Assembly: GCA_934728065.1 (NCBI GenBank)
Contig: CAKVDW010000011.1
Coordinates: 5,165-69,164, forward strand
Direction: 5' to 3'
DNA: 64,000 nucleotides
From: an uncultured Campylobacter sp.
Lineage (GTDB): Bacteria > Campylobacterota > Campylobacteria > Campylobacterales > Campylobacteraceae
Position 1 is the stretch's first letter, and each line of letters opens with the position of its first letter. This document shows positions 54,592 to 63,915 of this stretch, one piece after another. The notes under the pieces are model-generated. The model was given only the letters and a program-made list of their open reading frames with translations. It was not told the origin of the DNA and searched no databases. The position numbers and the translations under genes are program-made.

Positions 54592-55394
54592 TCGCCAACC
54601 ATTTTTTTGATTTTGCTCAAACGGTTATTAAGGTTTGATTCTATATTTCCTGTATTGCTTAAAACAACAACGCTGCCTTTAGAGATAGCATCATCTAGGC
54701 TGATTTTAAGATGAGAGGTTTCATTAAGTTTTGATTTAATAAAATCATAATCACTTGGACTTACCTTAAGCTCTATATCTGTTGCTCCTTTTAGCTCATC
54801 GATTAAGTCTTTGGCTAGATTAAGGGCAATTTGGGCTGAATTTTCCTCTAATTCTTTATTTATAACCTCTTTGGCTATATCAATGGCAGTGTGTGCGAGT
54901 TCCTTTTCATTTTTGCTGATGAAAAGTTCTAAATTTTCGCAAGCCTCATCAAGCTTGGCTATATTTTTAAGATACTTATCTCTAAGCTCTTCTAATTCTT
55001 TTTCAAATTCATCTTTGGCTTGATTATAGCCTTCTTTGGTGTATTTTTCCTTTGCGCTTTCAAGTTCTGTGTTTAACCTGCTGTTAAATTCGCTTTCTTG
55101 GCTTTCAATTTGCATTTGAAGCTTGATGATATTGCTTGACATTTCATCTGTTTTTTTAAGCAAATCCTCAACAAAGCTTGACTGAAAAGCATTTTGCTCG
55201 ATTTTTTCCTCAACCTGCTCGCCTTGCAAATTTTCATCATCTGCTTCAGACTCGACATTTTGTTGGCTGTCCTCTTTTTCTTCTTGTTTTTTTTGCTGCT
55301 CTTGAGCTACAAATTCAGACATTACCTTAAAATGATAGCCGTCTATAACATGCTCTTTGCTGTCATTAGGAGTAATAACATTTGTATTTTTCAT
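54588..55394 (-). CDS. fliH: Flagellar export ATPase regulator FliH
   Basis: A 268-residue protein. Residues 30-80 are very rich in Glu and Gln; a coiled coil follows (about 90-170), and the C-terminal domain (THTAIDIAKEVINKELEENS, LKVSPSDYDFIKSKL) is the FliH/V-ATPase-E-like fold that holds the FliI ATPase at the export gate. The gene lies seven bases after fliG. Confidence 0.9.
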   Translation of the reverse strand: MKNTNVITPNDSKEHVIDGYHFKVMSEFVAQEQQKKQEEKEDSQQNVESEADDENLQGEQVEEKIEQNAFQSSFVEDLLKKTDEMSSNIIKLQMQIESQESEFNSRLNTELESAKEKYTKEGYNQAKDEFEKELEELRDKYLKNIAKLDEACENLELFISKNEKELAHTAIDIAKEVINKELEENSAQIALNLAKDLIDELKGATDIELKVSPSDYDFIKSKLNETSHLKISLDDAISKGSVVVLSNTGNIESNLNNRLSKIKKMVGE

Positions 55395-55401
55395 CTTTGT
55401 C

Positions 55402-56430
55402 CTATTCTATCATTTCATCAGCTTCACCCATTTGGACTAGACCTTGTTCTGAAAGTTTTTGAACGATTTCAACAACCTTTCTTTGTGCTTCTTCGACATC
55501 TTTTACCCGCACTGCACCCAAAAAGCCCATTTCCTCAAGGAAAGCCTCACTCGCACGAGATGACATATTTGAAAGGAATTTTTGTTTAAGTCCCTCGCTT
55601 GCACCCTTTAATCCCACCATTAAATCCCGCTTATCAGCAACTTTGAGAATTTCTCGTATAGCTTGAGTGCCGAGTTTAGCAATATCATCAAAGGTAAACA
55701 TTAAGTCTTTAATGGTTTCAGCAAGCTTTTCATCGCTTTGTTCTATGTAAGTAATGGTTGATTTAGAAGCCTTTTGTCCCAAGCGGTTAAGCACTTCAGC
55801 CACCGCACGCGGTCCGCCCACTTCAACTTTGTAAGAAGCAAGACTTTCAAGCTTGCTTTCAAGCACCGCAGATACTCTTTTAATGATAGATGGAGATATA
55901 TCGCCCAAATTTGCCATCCTTATAACAACCTCAGCTCTTAACTCATCACTAAAATACTCTAAAGTTTCAGCCGCGTGAATGCTGTCCATATGCGCTAAAA
56001 TCAAAGCTATGGTTTGCGGGTGTTCTTTAGTGATAAAGTCTGCAAGCTGTTGAGGCTTGATTTGTGCCAAGTATGCAAAATTTTGGTCTGTTTCCATTGA
56101 CTTGGTAAGTTTTTCCAAAATTTTGTTGGCAATTTCTGGTCCAAAGGTCTTGAAAAGTATTTCTTTAGCATATTCAAGACCACCGCTTTTGATGTATTGA
56201 TTTGACTGAAGTAGGGTGTAAAATTCCTCTAAAACTGCTGTGGCTACTGATTTATCAACCTGTTTAGCCATAGCAATATAACGAGAAACCTCTGTAATGA
56301 CATTAATTTCCATATTTGAGAAGAGATTAGTGGTAACATCTTCTCCAAGTTGTATCAAAAAAATAGCAATCTTTTCAGGCATAGATAAGTCATCATAGAC
56401 CATCTTTTGTTCTTCACTCAGCTTAATCAT
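55402..56430 (-). CDS. fliG: Flagellar motor switch protein FliG
   Basis: A 342-residue rotor protein. It has the FliG N domain, the middle-domain EHPQTIALILAHM (the EHPQ motif), and the C-terminal torque helix AIREILKVADKRDLMVGLKG, with the charged residues that meet MotA. Family length about 335-345. It shares one base with the fliF stop. Confidence 0.97.
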   Translation of the reverse strand: MIKLSEEQKMVYDDLSMPEKIAIFLIQLGEDVTTNLFSNMEINVITEVSRYIAMAKQVDKSVATAVLEEFYTLLQSNQYIKSGGLEYAKEILFKTFGPEIANKILEKLTKSMETDQNFAYLAQIKPQQLADFITKEHPQTIALILAHMDSIHAAETLEYFSDELRAEVVIRMANLGDISPSIIKRVSAVLESKLESLASYKVEVGGPRAVAEVLNRLGQKASKSTITYIEQSDEKLAETIKDLMFTFDDIAKLGTQAIREILKVADKRDLMVGLKGASEGLKQKFLSNMSSRASEAFLEEMGFLGAVRVKDVEEAQRKVVEIVQKLSEQGLVQMGEADEMIE

Positions 56431-58118
56431 CAGCTCTCCTTATGCGCTTCGCTATAATCAACATCATTTTCGACTAAGGTTTGAAGCAGTGCAGCTACCT
56501 CTTGGCTTTTTTCAGTAACTAAGGCTCTTAATTTTTCAATTAAAATATCATACTGCAACGCATCCTCATCAATGCCATCGCCTATGCCAAGCTGGTCCTC
56601 AACCCTCTTACGCGCAGCATTGAATTTCTCCAAAGTATCCTCAACATCCTCAACAGCTTCTGCTTCTCTTTGTAGCTCTTCCTCAGCTTCTTGAAGGTCT
56701 GCAAGCATTTTTTGAGTAAATGGAGCAATAACCTTTTTGTAGAAAATAAAGAGTAAAATCGCTGCGATAATGTATTTTGCTGGTGGTATGAAAGGATTAA
56801 CAAATCTTTCATAGAAAGTCTTAACTTGACTTTCAACCAAGGCATCTTTGCGTTGGAACTCTAAATTGCTTACTGTTACAAAGTCTCCTCTAGCTGCATT
56901 AAAATTAATGGTTCTTTGAACTAGATTTTCTATGCTTTGTAATTGCTCAACACTCAAAGGAGTATATTCTACTTGTCTGTTGCCGTTTTCATCAACACTT
57001 TCTTGGTATTTACCGTCTATCATAACAGCAGCTGATGTCCTTATGATAGTTGCGAAAGATTTTTGAGTGTTGGTAATGGTTTTTGAAACCTCGTTGTTTG
57101 TAGTTACTTGATTTTTCTTTGAATACTCAAGTCCATTTGGTCCATCAAGCCCTTCAACAGGTCCTATGTTTGAAACGGCTCCAGGCACGCCTTGTATAGC
57201 AGGGTCTTTTCGTCCTTGTGTTTCTTCATTTAAGGTTTGCTCGCTTCTTACTACTGTGTTAGGGTCATAAACTTCGCTTTGAGATTGCATTTTTGAAAAG
57301 TCAAACTCTATATTTACACTAGCTACTACTTTATCTACCCCACCAGCAAATGGCGCAAGGGTATTGATGATTTTTTGTTCTAACTCAGCCTCGTGGTCTC
57401 TTTTGTATTTAACCTGCGCAGCGATTAAATCGCTTTCATAAAGCTCCTCATCATCAAGGCGAATACCATTTTGGTCTGTAATTCTTACATTTTCAAGGGT
57501 AAGTTTAGGCACAGCAGCTGAAACTATGTTTTTAATCCCGTCAATTTGCTTTCTTGTAAGTTTTAAGCCCTCTCTTATAGTAAGAACCACAGCAGCAGTT
57601 GGCGGAACTTGTCTTTCAGTAAAAACACTCTCATCAGGTATGGCTACATTGATAATAGCTCTTTGTATAGGCTCTAAAGCCTCTATGGCTCTGGAAAGCT
57701 CGCCTTGCAAAGCCCTTAACTGCCTAACCTTTTCATCAGCCTTTGTTGCACCAAATTGCTGAATATCAAAAATTTCATAACCTACGCGAGAATCCTTAAT
57801 AAGACCCTCGCTGGCTATCATCATTCTTTGTCTATAAACTTGTTCTGGTGGAACTAATATAGTTCTTTCATTTCTAAGCTCATAAGGCACACTATTTTGT
57901 TCTAATTTTGCTACAATAGCCGCTGCATTCGCCGCACTAGTATCCTCAACAAGCACAGCATAACCAGAGCCTACAGAGCTGCCTCCTCTAAAAAGAGCCA
58001 AAAATACCAAAAAACCGATAACAGCAACGATAGAAGCACCGATGACTATTCGTTGTTTTTTAGTTAGTTTTTGATAAAGCAGCCCGATTTGATGAAGCAT
58101 ACTTTTAAATTCTTCCAT
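56430..58118 (-). CDS. fliF: Flagellar MS-ring protein FliF
   Basis: A 562-residue membrane protein with a first helix near 24-45 (RIVIGASIVAVIGFLVFLAL), the periplasmic ring-building motifs (GYAVLVEDTSAANAAAIVAK, ERTILVPPEQVYRQRMMIAS), and a second helix near 448-465 (YIIAAILLFIFYKKVIAPF). The cytosolic tail after it contacts FliG. First gene of fliF-fliG-fliH-dxs. Ribosome site GAGGG. The leader holds a short reading frame described separately. Confidence 0.96.
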   Translation of the reverse strand: MEEFKSMLHQIGLLYQKLTKKQRIVIGASIVAVIGFLVFLALFRGGSSVGSGYAVLVEDTSAANAAAIVAKLEQNSVPYELRNERTILVPPEQVYRQRMMIASEGLIKDSRVGYEIFDIQQFGATKADEKVRQLRALQGELSRAIEALEPIQRAIINVAIPDESVFTERQVPPTAAVVLTIREGLKLTRKQIDGIKNIVSAAVPKLTLENVRITDQNGIRLDDEELYESDLIAAQVKYKRDHEAELEQKIINTLAPFAGGVDKVVASVNIEFDFSKMQSQSEVYDPNTVVRSEQTLNEETQGRKDPAIQGVPGAVSNIGPVEGLDGPNGLEYSKKNQVTTNNEVSKTITNTQKSFATIIRTSAAVMIDGKYQESVDENGNRQVEYTPLSVEQLQSIENLVQRTINFNAARGDFVTVSNLEFQRKDALVESQVKTFYERFVNPFIPPAKYIIAAILLFIFYKKVIAPFTQKMLADLQEAEEELQREAEAVEDVEDTLEKFNAARKRVEDQLGIGDGIDEDALQYDILIEKLRALVTEKSQEVAALLQTLVENDVDYSEAHKES

Positions 58119-58141
58119 ACACCCTCAATCCAAAGCCAGAT

Positions 58142-58201
58142 TTACTCAAGCCCACCAAAACGAAAGTTTTCATAAGCTGTTTTTATGGTGTCTCTTGGCA
58201 T
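58142..58201 (-). CDS. Candidate 19-residue leader ORF upstream of fliF
   Basis: ATG at 58201 to TAA at 58142 encodes MPRDTIKTAYENFRFGGLE. AGGG lies 9-10 bases upstream, and a -10 box TATAAT (58240-58235) would start transcription about 27 bases before it, so it is first on the fliF message. The start codon lies in the loop of CTTGG(ATATG)CCAAG. The composition (Asp, Glu, Tyr, Arg, Gly, Phe) is more protein-like than the AT-rich surroundings. Whether it is translated is unknown. Confidence 0.45.
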   Translation of the reverse strand: MPRDTIKTAYENFRFGGLE

Positions 58202-58234
58202 ATCCAAGCCCTGTTTTTTTTTAAATTTGCTGAT

Positions 58235-58240
58235 ATTATA
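58235..58240 (-). promoter_or_regulatory. -10 box upstream of the fliF leader
   Basis: TATAAT on the minus strand within AAAGGTATAATATC; CTGAAA 16 bases upstream may act as -35. No sigma-54 or sigma-28 consensus was found here, fitting an early-class flagellar operon. Confidence 0.6.
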
Positions 58241-58379
58241 CCTTTTTTAAGCAAGTTTTCAGCATATTTTTACAAAAAAATTTAAAAATTTGGTTATTTT
58301 ATAGACTTTTAGAGAAAAAATGACACTAATTTGCGTTATTTAACTCAAATTTTTACCTTCAAAATAAGATATTTAATCA

Positions 58380-59477
58380 TCAAACTTTTATGAGATTTTT
58401 AAATTCATCAAAAAACGCGTCATTTTCCTCTTTTAAGCCTATGGTTATGCGGATAGCATTTAAGCCATAGCTTTTCAAATCCCTTATAATAATGCCTTTT
58501 TTAAGCAGCTCATCTGCCAAAGCTGAACTTTGATGAGTTTCAAAAAAATAAGTGATAAAATTCGTGTAAGAATTTATAAATTTAATCCCATTTTGCCTTG
58601 CAAAGTCCTCATATCGCTTCATCTGCGTGAAATTGTTTTGCAGGGTTTGTTCTACAAATTCCTTATCATCAAGGGCGACACAGGCGGCTTTTAAACTTAA
58701 ATTTGTTACATTAAAGGGCGCGCGAAGCTTGTAAAAAGCCTTGATGATAGCCTCATTTGCTATGCCATAGCCTACACGCAAGCCACCAAGTGCATAAAGT
58801 TTTGAAAAAGTGCCAAGATAAAGCACATTGCTAAATTCAGCGCAAAGTTTTGCGGGGCTTAAATGCTTTTTTTCGTCCTTAAAGCTGGCAAATTCGTTAT
58901 AAGCCGCATCAAGCACAACCAAACAATCCTCATCAACGCCCCTTATAAACTCACGCACCGCTTTGCTATCCAAACACTCGCCCAAAGGGTTGTTTGGCAC
59001 GCACAAAAATATCATCTTAATCTCATCTTTGTGCGCTTCATAAAGGGCGCGAAACTCGCTCAAATCGTGCGTTATGCTCGCTGTTTTGTAGCATTTACTT
59101 TGCGTTTGCTTTGCGTAAATTTGATACATAGCAAAGGTAACGCCGCATTGTAAAAAGGCATTGTGCGAATTTAACTTTGAGTGAATGGCAAATTCGATGA
59201 TTTGGTCGCTTCCTGCGCCGATGATGATTTGATTTTCGCCCACATTATAGTGCTTTGAGAGCTTAAATTTAAGCTCACTCATCGTATCATCTGGGTAAAG
59301 ATGCGCTAAATGCGCATTTGCCTTTAAGCACTCAACCACCTTTTTGCTCGCACCAAGCGGGTTTTCGTTGCTTGCAAGTTTGATGACTTTTTTAAGCCCA
59401 AACTCACGCGCTATCACTTCTATATCCTTGCCCGGTTCGTAGTTAGCAAGCTGTCCTAAAAATTCGTTAAATTGCAT
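58380..59477 (-). CDS. hisC: Histidinol-phosphate aminotransferase
   Basis: A 365-residue class I/II PLP aminotransferase from the ATG at 59477 (ribosome site AGGAG, family start [20 protein letters not shown]). It has [28 protein letters not shown], the PLP lysine in [20 protein letters not shown] and the C-terminal [13 protein letters not shown]. It serves histidine and possibly aromatic amino-acid synthesis. Its start overlaps the pheA end by 11 bases. Confidence 0.95.
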   Translation of the reverse strand: MQFNEFLGQLANYEPGKDIEVIAREFGLKKVIKLASNENPLGASKKVVECLKANAHLAHLYPDDTMSELKFKLSKHYNVGENQIIIGAGSDQIIEFAIHSKLNSHNAFLQCGVTFAMYQIYAKQTQSKCYKTASITHDLSEFRALYEAHKDEIKMIFLCVPNNPLGECLDSKAVREFIRGVDEDCLVVLDAAYNEFASFKDEKKHLSPAKLCAEFSNVLYLGTFSKLYALGGLRVGYGIANEAIIKAFYKLRAPFNVTNLSLKAACVALDDKEFVEQTLQNNFTQMKRYEDFARQNGIKFINSYTNFITYFFETHQSSALADELLKKGIIIRDLKSYGLNAIRITIGLKEENDAFFDEFKNLIKV

Positions 59478-60540
59478 TGTTTTCTCCTGACAAATACGAG
59501 CCAAGCCACATTATATCCTTGTGTTTGGCAAGAATTTTTTGCACATTTTCATCATCAATATGCCCTTCAAAATCCATATAAAAACTATAATCAAACGCCT
59601 TTGTCTTCGCTGGACGGCTTTCTAATCTCGTTAAATTTATGTGCGCTTTTTTAAAGTCATTAAGCAAATCGCTAAGGCTTCCTGGCTTGTGCGCTGTGTG
59701 CGCTAAAATCGAGCTTTTACAACCCGCTGTTTTTGGAAATTTACTCTTGCTTAAAATCAAAAAACGCGTGCGGTTTGAGGCATTGTCTTCAATGCTTTCA
59801 AACAAAATCGGCACATTGTAGAGCTTTGCGGCGATTTTAGAGCAAATGGCGGCTGAATTTTCGTCCTTTGAGGCTAAAAAAGCCGCGTTTGAAGTGGATT
59901 TTGAGGGCATAAATTCAAGCTCATTAAGGTTATGACTTTCTAAAAACAAGCGACATTGATTGTAGCCTTGTGGGTGCGAGTAAATGCGCTTGATAGCCCT
60001 TAAATCCTTGTTTAAACTCACAAAAGAATGATGAATGTCCATATAAAGTTCAGCATAAATTTTAAGCTCTCTGTAAATGCTTAAACAATCAAGCGTAACG
60101 CCCACCGCGCCTGCTGTGTTGTTTTCTATCGGCACGAGAGCGTAATTTACTTCATCATTGTCTAGTGCCTTAAACACCGCTTCAATGCTGGCTAGCGCGA
60201 CATAAGAGCTAATCGCCCCAAAACGACTCATCGCCGCTTGGTGAGTATAACTTCCCTCAGGTCCCAAATACGCCACGCTTTGAGGCTTTTCTAAATTCCT
60301 TGACACCGCAAAAATTTCTTGGTAAATCGCTTCTATCGCCCTTGCGCTCAAAAGCCCATTACTAAGCTTTTCAAGCCTTTGGACAATAGCCCTTTCGCGC
60401 TCAGGGCGATAAACTGAGCTTTGCGCCTTGTCTTTAAGCTCGCCGATTTGCTTTACCACTAACATTCTTTCGTTCAAAAGCCCTAAAATTTGCGTATCAA
60501 GCTCGTCTATGCTTGCTCGCAACTTCTCTAAATCCTTCAT
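59467..60540 (-). CDS. pheA: Bifunctional chorismate mutase / prephenate dehydratase
   Basis: A 357-residue P-protein: AroQ chorismate mutase helix bundle (1-85, [34 protein letters not shown]), prephenate dehydratase ([42 protein letters not shown]), and a C-terminal ACT domain for phenylalanine feedback ([28 protein letters not shown]). Overlaps the HAD gene by four bases. Confidence 0.96.
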   Translation of the reverse strand: MKDLEKLRASIDELDTQILGLLNERMLVVKQIGELKDKAQSSVYRPERERAIVQRLEKLSNGLLSARAIEAIYQEIFAVSRNLEKPQSVAYLGPEGSYTHQAAMSRFGAISSYVALASIEAVFKALDNDEVNYALVPIENNTAGAVGVTLDCLSIYRELKIYAELYMDIHHSFVSLNKDLRAIKRIYSHPQGYNQCRLFLESHNLNELEFMPSKSTSNAAFLASKDENSAAICSKIAAKLYNVPILFESIEDNASNRTRFLILSKSKFPKTAGCKSSILAHTAHKPGSLSDLLNDFKKAHINLTRLESRPAKTKAFDYSFYMDFEGHIDDENVQKILAKHKDIMWLGSYLSGENNAI

Positions 60541-61310
60541 CGTTTATCCTTTGTTTTAAGCTCGTTTAAAAACTCATTCACACTCTCATAAACCCTATCA
60601 TCAGCCCTTAAATCAAGCCCCTTGCTTGAATTTAGCTTGCCACTTAAAACAAGCGCTATGTGCATTTTCATTTCACGCGCTTTGAGTAAATCGCCCGTAA
60701 AATCATCACTGATGATGAGCGTGTTGCTAAATTTCGCGCCCTTATCCTGTGCTTGCAAGAGTTTTAAAGCGCTTTCATAAAAGGCTGCGCTTGGCTTGCC
60801 AAAGACTTCATAGCTAGCACTTGTGGCGTATTGTAACATTTTCATTATCGCCCCAACCCCTGGGTAGCTTTTAGAATTTTTTTTGTAAATGCTCGTTTCG
60901 TGCATCGCTATGAGCCTAACGCCTTTTTTTATACATTCTATCATCAAAGCAAAGTCATCAAAGCTGAATTTATCATAGCTTGCCACAAGCAAGGCTTTTG
61001 GAGTCTCGTAATCAAGGCTAAATTCAAGCTCGCGCAAGGCGTTTTTAAACTCATCAGCCCCAAAAGCAGCGACCTTGCAAGGTGCTAACCTTTGGCGCAG
61101 CACAAAAAACGGGTCTAAATACGCATTATCCTTTATGTCAAGCCCTTTTTTGCGTAAATTCGCAAGGAAATTCAAGTCCTTTGTGTTGTTTGTGATGATG
61201 ACATAAGGCATTTGCCGTAAATTTAGCCACGCAATAAGCTCACTCGCCCCTTTTATAAGGCTTTTATCATTATCATTTAGCAAAGTGCCTTGCACATCGA
61301 TGAAAAGCAT
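60537..61310 (-). CDS. HAD-superfamily IIA protein (NagD-like) with altered motif I
   Basis: A 257-residue protein with the NagD-type layout: MLFIDVQGTLLNDNDKSLIK, MPYVIITNNTKD (motif II), a cap, FGKPSAAFYESALKLLQAQD (motif III Lys) and TLIISDDFTGDLLKAREMKM (motif IV). Motif I is DVQGT, so Asp5 is kept but the second Asp, the general acid/base, is Gln7. Activity may be altered or lost. It corresponds in position to Cj0315, between lysA and pheA. Confidence 0.85.
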   Translation of the reverse strand: MLFIDVQGTLLNDNDKSLIKGASELIAWLNLRQMPYVIITNNTKDLNFLANLRKKGLDIKDNAYLDPFFVLRQRLAPCKVAAFGADEFKNALRELEFSLDYETPKALLVASYDKFSFDDFALMIECIKKGVRLIAMHETSIYKKNSKSYPGVGAIMKMLQYATSASYEVFGKPSAAFYESALKLLQAQDKGAKFSNTLIISDDFTGDLLKAREMKMHIALVLSGKLNSSKGLDLRADDRVYESVNEFLNELKTKDKR

Positions 61311-61311
61311 T

Positions 61312-62337
61312 TTAATCTACCCTTTCGTCAAATTTTTCCAAAATATGCAAGTATTCTGTCGTAAAATCTTGCTTTTGCGCTCTTTTTGAGTCCGCTTTAA
61401 AGCGTTGATACGATTTGCTTTTAAGCTCGTATTTGCCGTAATTTGAAAAGATTTGAGCTATCTCATTTAAACTTAAAATTCCCTCATCATTATAGCTTAA
61501 AAATATCCATTTAAATCTTGCTTTTTTGATTAAATTTTCCATAGCCTTTGCCACGCTTGCTTTCTTGCAAAATGCGCTTTTTTCATACTCGCGCAAGCCT
61601 GTTTTGCCTTGTGGCACAAAGTCATCATAAAGGGCGATTGAGTTAAGCAAATGATAGTTTGCACCGTATTCTCGGGCATTATAAGGCGGGTCAAGGTATA
61701 AAATATCGCCACAAATGCGCTCTATCAGCTTGCTTGCATTTTGATTATACACTTCGTGCGAGTTGTCGTTGCACTCAAATTCAGCGCCCTTAAATTCAAG
61801 GCTTTGCAAGGCTGTTTTTTTGAGTTTTTTCAAAAAAGCCCCATAAACACAAGCCACATTTGCTACCTTATCAGCCGCTTCTAAAAGCGAAGCGAGCAAG
61901 AAATAATACTCATTTAAATTTATGGAATTTGTCTTTTTAAGCCGCTCAATCTCTTGGCGAATCGCATCGATTTTAAGGGCGTTTTCATCGCTAAAATACA
62001 GCCTTTGATGAGCTTTTTGCTTTGTGCCGCCAAAAGAATAATTTTCATAAATTTTACCCCTAACGCCTTTTAAATTTGCTAAATTACTCACCAAAAAGCC
62101 TTCATTTTCAAGCTTTGTGTGGTTTTCTATGTAGTTTTTATTCAGCACAAAGGCGTAAAATTCTTTATCATTTGCGATAATCTTTTTTACCTTGCCTTTA
62201 AAAGCCCTGCCAACTGCGCCCGTGCCAGCAAACAAATCACAAAACACGCACTCATTTAAGGGCTTTGAAACGCGCTCTTTTATGCTTTCAAAGATAAAAT
62301 CACTTAATTTAAATTTCGAGCCTATGTAGTTCATCAT
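61312..62337 (-). CDS. D12-class N6-adenine DNA methyltransferase
   Basis: A 341-residue alpha-type adenine methyltransferase: MMNYIGSKFKLSDFI, SAM-binding FCDLFAGTGAVGRAF (about 32-46) and the catalytic motif ILYLDPPYNAREYGANYHLL (about 213-232). The target cannot be told from sequence. It overlaps the zinc-ribbon protein gene upstream by four bases and lies one base before the HAD gene, so it is embedded in the lysA-pheA operon, where I recall no such gene in C. jejuni. No full restriction enzyme gene is beside it. Confidence 0.88.
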   Translation of the reverse strand: MMNYIGSKFKLSDFIFESIKERVSKPLNECVFCDLFAGTGAVGRAFKGKVKKIIANDKEFYAFVLNKNYIENHTKLENEGFLVSNLANLKGVRGKIYENYSFGGTKQKAHQRLYFSDENALKIDAIRQEIERLKKTNSINLNEYYFLLASLLEAADKVANVACVYGAFLKKLKKTALQSLEFKGAEFECNDNSHEVYNQNASKLIERICGDILYLDPPYNAREYGANYHLLNSIALYDDFVPQGKTGLREYEKSAFCKKASVAKAMENLIKKARFKWIFLSYNDEGILSLNEIAQIFSNYGKYELKSKSYQRFKADSKRAQKQDFTTEYLHILEKFDERVD

Positions 62338-62564
62338 TTAAGTTTTCTATGTGTTGTATTTTTATTACACTTTTCGCAAAATTTTCTAATACCGTATTTG
62401 TAAGTTCTTATCGCATCATCTGCTTGATTGTCAAAATTATACCCATCGTCTGCTAAATCTCTAATAGTTGCAGCATGTTGGCTATGAAAGTCTCCAAAAG
62501 CACAAATCGCGCAATGCCATTCTCCATCTTCTAAAACATTTAATACTTTTTCCTTATTCGTCAT
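62334..62564 (-). CDS. Small zinc-ribbon protein paired with the DNA methyltransferase
   Basis: A 76-residue protein from the ATG at 62564, whose ribosome site AAGGA lies in the last codons of lysA. It has a helix-turn-helix-like start (MTNKEKVLNVLEDGEWHCAI) and two CxxC pairs (HCAICAFG and FCEKCNKNTTHRKL) that could bind one zinc. The pattern recalls N-terminal modules of some type II restriction enzymes, but this is not a firm match. It may be a remnant of an endonuclease or a control protein. Confidence 0.65.
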   Translation of the reverse strand: MTNKEKVLNVLEDGEWHCAICAFGDFHSQHAATIRDLADDGYNFDNQADDAIRTYKYGIRKFCEKCNKNTTHRKLK

Positions 62565-62566
62565 AG

Positions 62567-63829
62567 TCAATTCCTTAATTTGTTTTTATCATTTTTCTCT
62601 AAAAATTCACTTTCACTCTCTACAAGCTGTTCAAAAGTCTCTCTTTTGCGGATAAGGCGGATTTGTCCGTTTTCAAGGGCGAGTTCGCAGGGCTTTGGGC
62701 GGGTGTTGTAGTTACTACTCATCGAAAAGCCGTAAGCCCCAGCATCTTTGATGATTAAAATGTCCCCATTTTTCGCCTTTGGCAAGGCTCTATCTTTGGC
62801 GAAAAAATCCCCACTTTCGCAAATGCCACCCACCACATCGCAAAGGCTTATTTCGCCGTCATTGTAAGGCAAAGCGATAGAGTGAAAAGCCTTATACAAG
62901 CTAGGACGAACCAAGTCGTTCATCGCCGCATCGACAACTACAAAGCGTTTGCTAGCATTCATCTTTTCGTAAAGCACGCTACTTACTAGCTCGCCGCTTT
63001 TAGCGACTAAAAAACGCCCAGGTTCTAACCCTATGGTTATATCAAGTCCGCTCAAATGCCCTAAAATTCCTTGTGCGTAATCATACAAATTTAAGCAAAC
63101 TTCCTTTTCATAGCCCACTCCAAGCCCTCCACCCACATCAAAGAATTTAAGCTCAATCTTCGCGGCTTTTAGCTCACGCACAAGCTGTGCGGTAAGCTTT
63201 GCGGCTTCAAAAATGGGCGCTAAATCAAGCAGCTGCGAACCTATGTGAAAATGCACGCCGACAGGCTCTAAAAACTCGCTCTTTGCCGCATAAAGATACA
63301 TTTTTTTCGCATCCTCCACGCACACGCCGAATTTGTTTTCAGTAAGCCCCGTGGATATGTAAGGGTGCGTTTTAGCATCGACATTTGGATTGACACGCAC
63401 GGAAATTCGAGCCTTTGCGCCAAGTTTTTGCGCGATTTTTTCAAGCAAAAGCATTTCGGCTTCGCTTTCTAAATTTATGTATAAAATGCCGCATTTCAAG
63501 GCAAATTCAAGCTCGCTTTCACTTTTTCCAACGCCGCTAAATATGATTTTATAAGCCTTTGCCCCAGCTTTTAAAGCCCGCTTTACCTCGCCGATACTCA
63601 CGCAGTCAAAGCCGCTGTCAAGGTTTGCGAGCATTTTAAGCAAGCTTAAATTTGAATTTGCCTTTACAGCATAGAAAATTTGGGATTTTCTTGCCGCAAA
63701 AGCGCCTTTTAAAGCCAAAAAATTTGCACGAATCAAATCAAAATCATAAAGATAAAAAGGCGTGCCAAATTCCTTTGCCAACGCCTTGTAATCAACATTT
63801 GTAAGTGTTTTTACTGCATTTTTTTTCAC
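62567..63829 (-). CDS. lysA: Diaminopimelate decarboxylase
   Basis: A 420-residue PLP enzyme making lysine from meso-diaminopimelate. The PLP lysine is Lys56 in IFYAVKANSNLSLL; HFHIGSQL, FDVGGGLGVGY, GLEPGRFLV and CDVVGGICESGDFFA are family motifs. The start is a GTG with ribosome site AAAAAAGG seven bases upstream. It heads an operon running through the zinc-ribbon protein, methyltransferase, HAD protein, pheA and hisC. Confidence 0.95.
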   Translation of the reverse strand: MKKNAVKTLTNVDYKALAKEFGTPFYLYDFDLIRANFLALKGAFAARKSQIFYAVKANSNLSLLKMLANLDSGFDCVSIGEVKRALKAGAKAYKIIFSGVGKSESELEFALKCGILYINLESEAEMLLLEKIAQKLGAKARISVRVNPNVDAKTHPYISTGLTENKFGVCVEDAKKMYLYAAKSEFLEPVGVHFHIGSQLLDLAPIFEAAKLTAQLVRELKAAKIELKFFDVGGGLGVGYEKEVCLNLYDYAQGILGHLSGLDITIGLEPGRFLVAKSGELVSSVLYEKMNASKRFVVVDAAMNDLVRPSLYKAFHSIALPYNDGEISLCDVVGGICESGDFFAKDRALPKAKNGDILIIKDAGAYGFSMSSNYNTRPKPCELALENGQIRLIRKRETFEQLVESESEFLEKNDKNKLRN

Positions 63830-63854
63830 AATCTTGCCTTTTTTACAAAAGGCT

Positions 63855-63860
63855 ATTATA
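63855..63860 (-). promoter_or_regulatory. Extended -10 promoter of lysA
   Basis: On the minus strand TTTGCTATAATAG has TG at the extended position and a perfect TATAAT. Transcription would start about 18 bases before the GTG, giving a very short leader. Confidence 0.7.
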
Positions 63861-63915
63861 GCAAATTTTGCTTAAAAAGCTGTTTTGGCAAAGAAAATCC
63901 GCCAAAAACTTCTTT

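Noticed and set aside
63836..63853. GCCTTTT-TTAC-AAAAGGC hairpin in the lysA leader that could hide the ribosome site
   Set aside because: The -10 box at 63860-63855 puts the transcript start inside the first arm, so most of the stem would not be transcribed.
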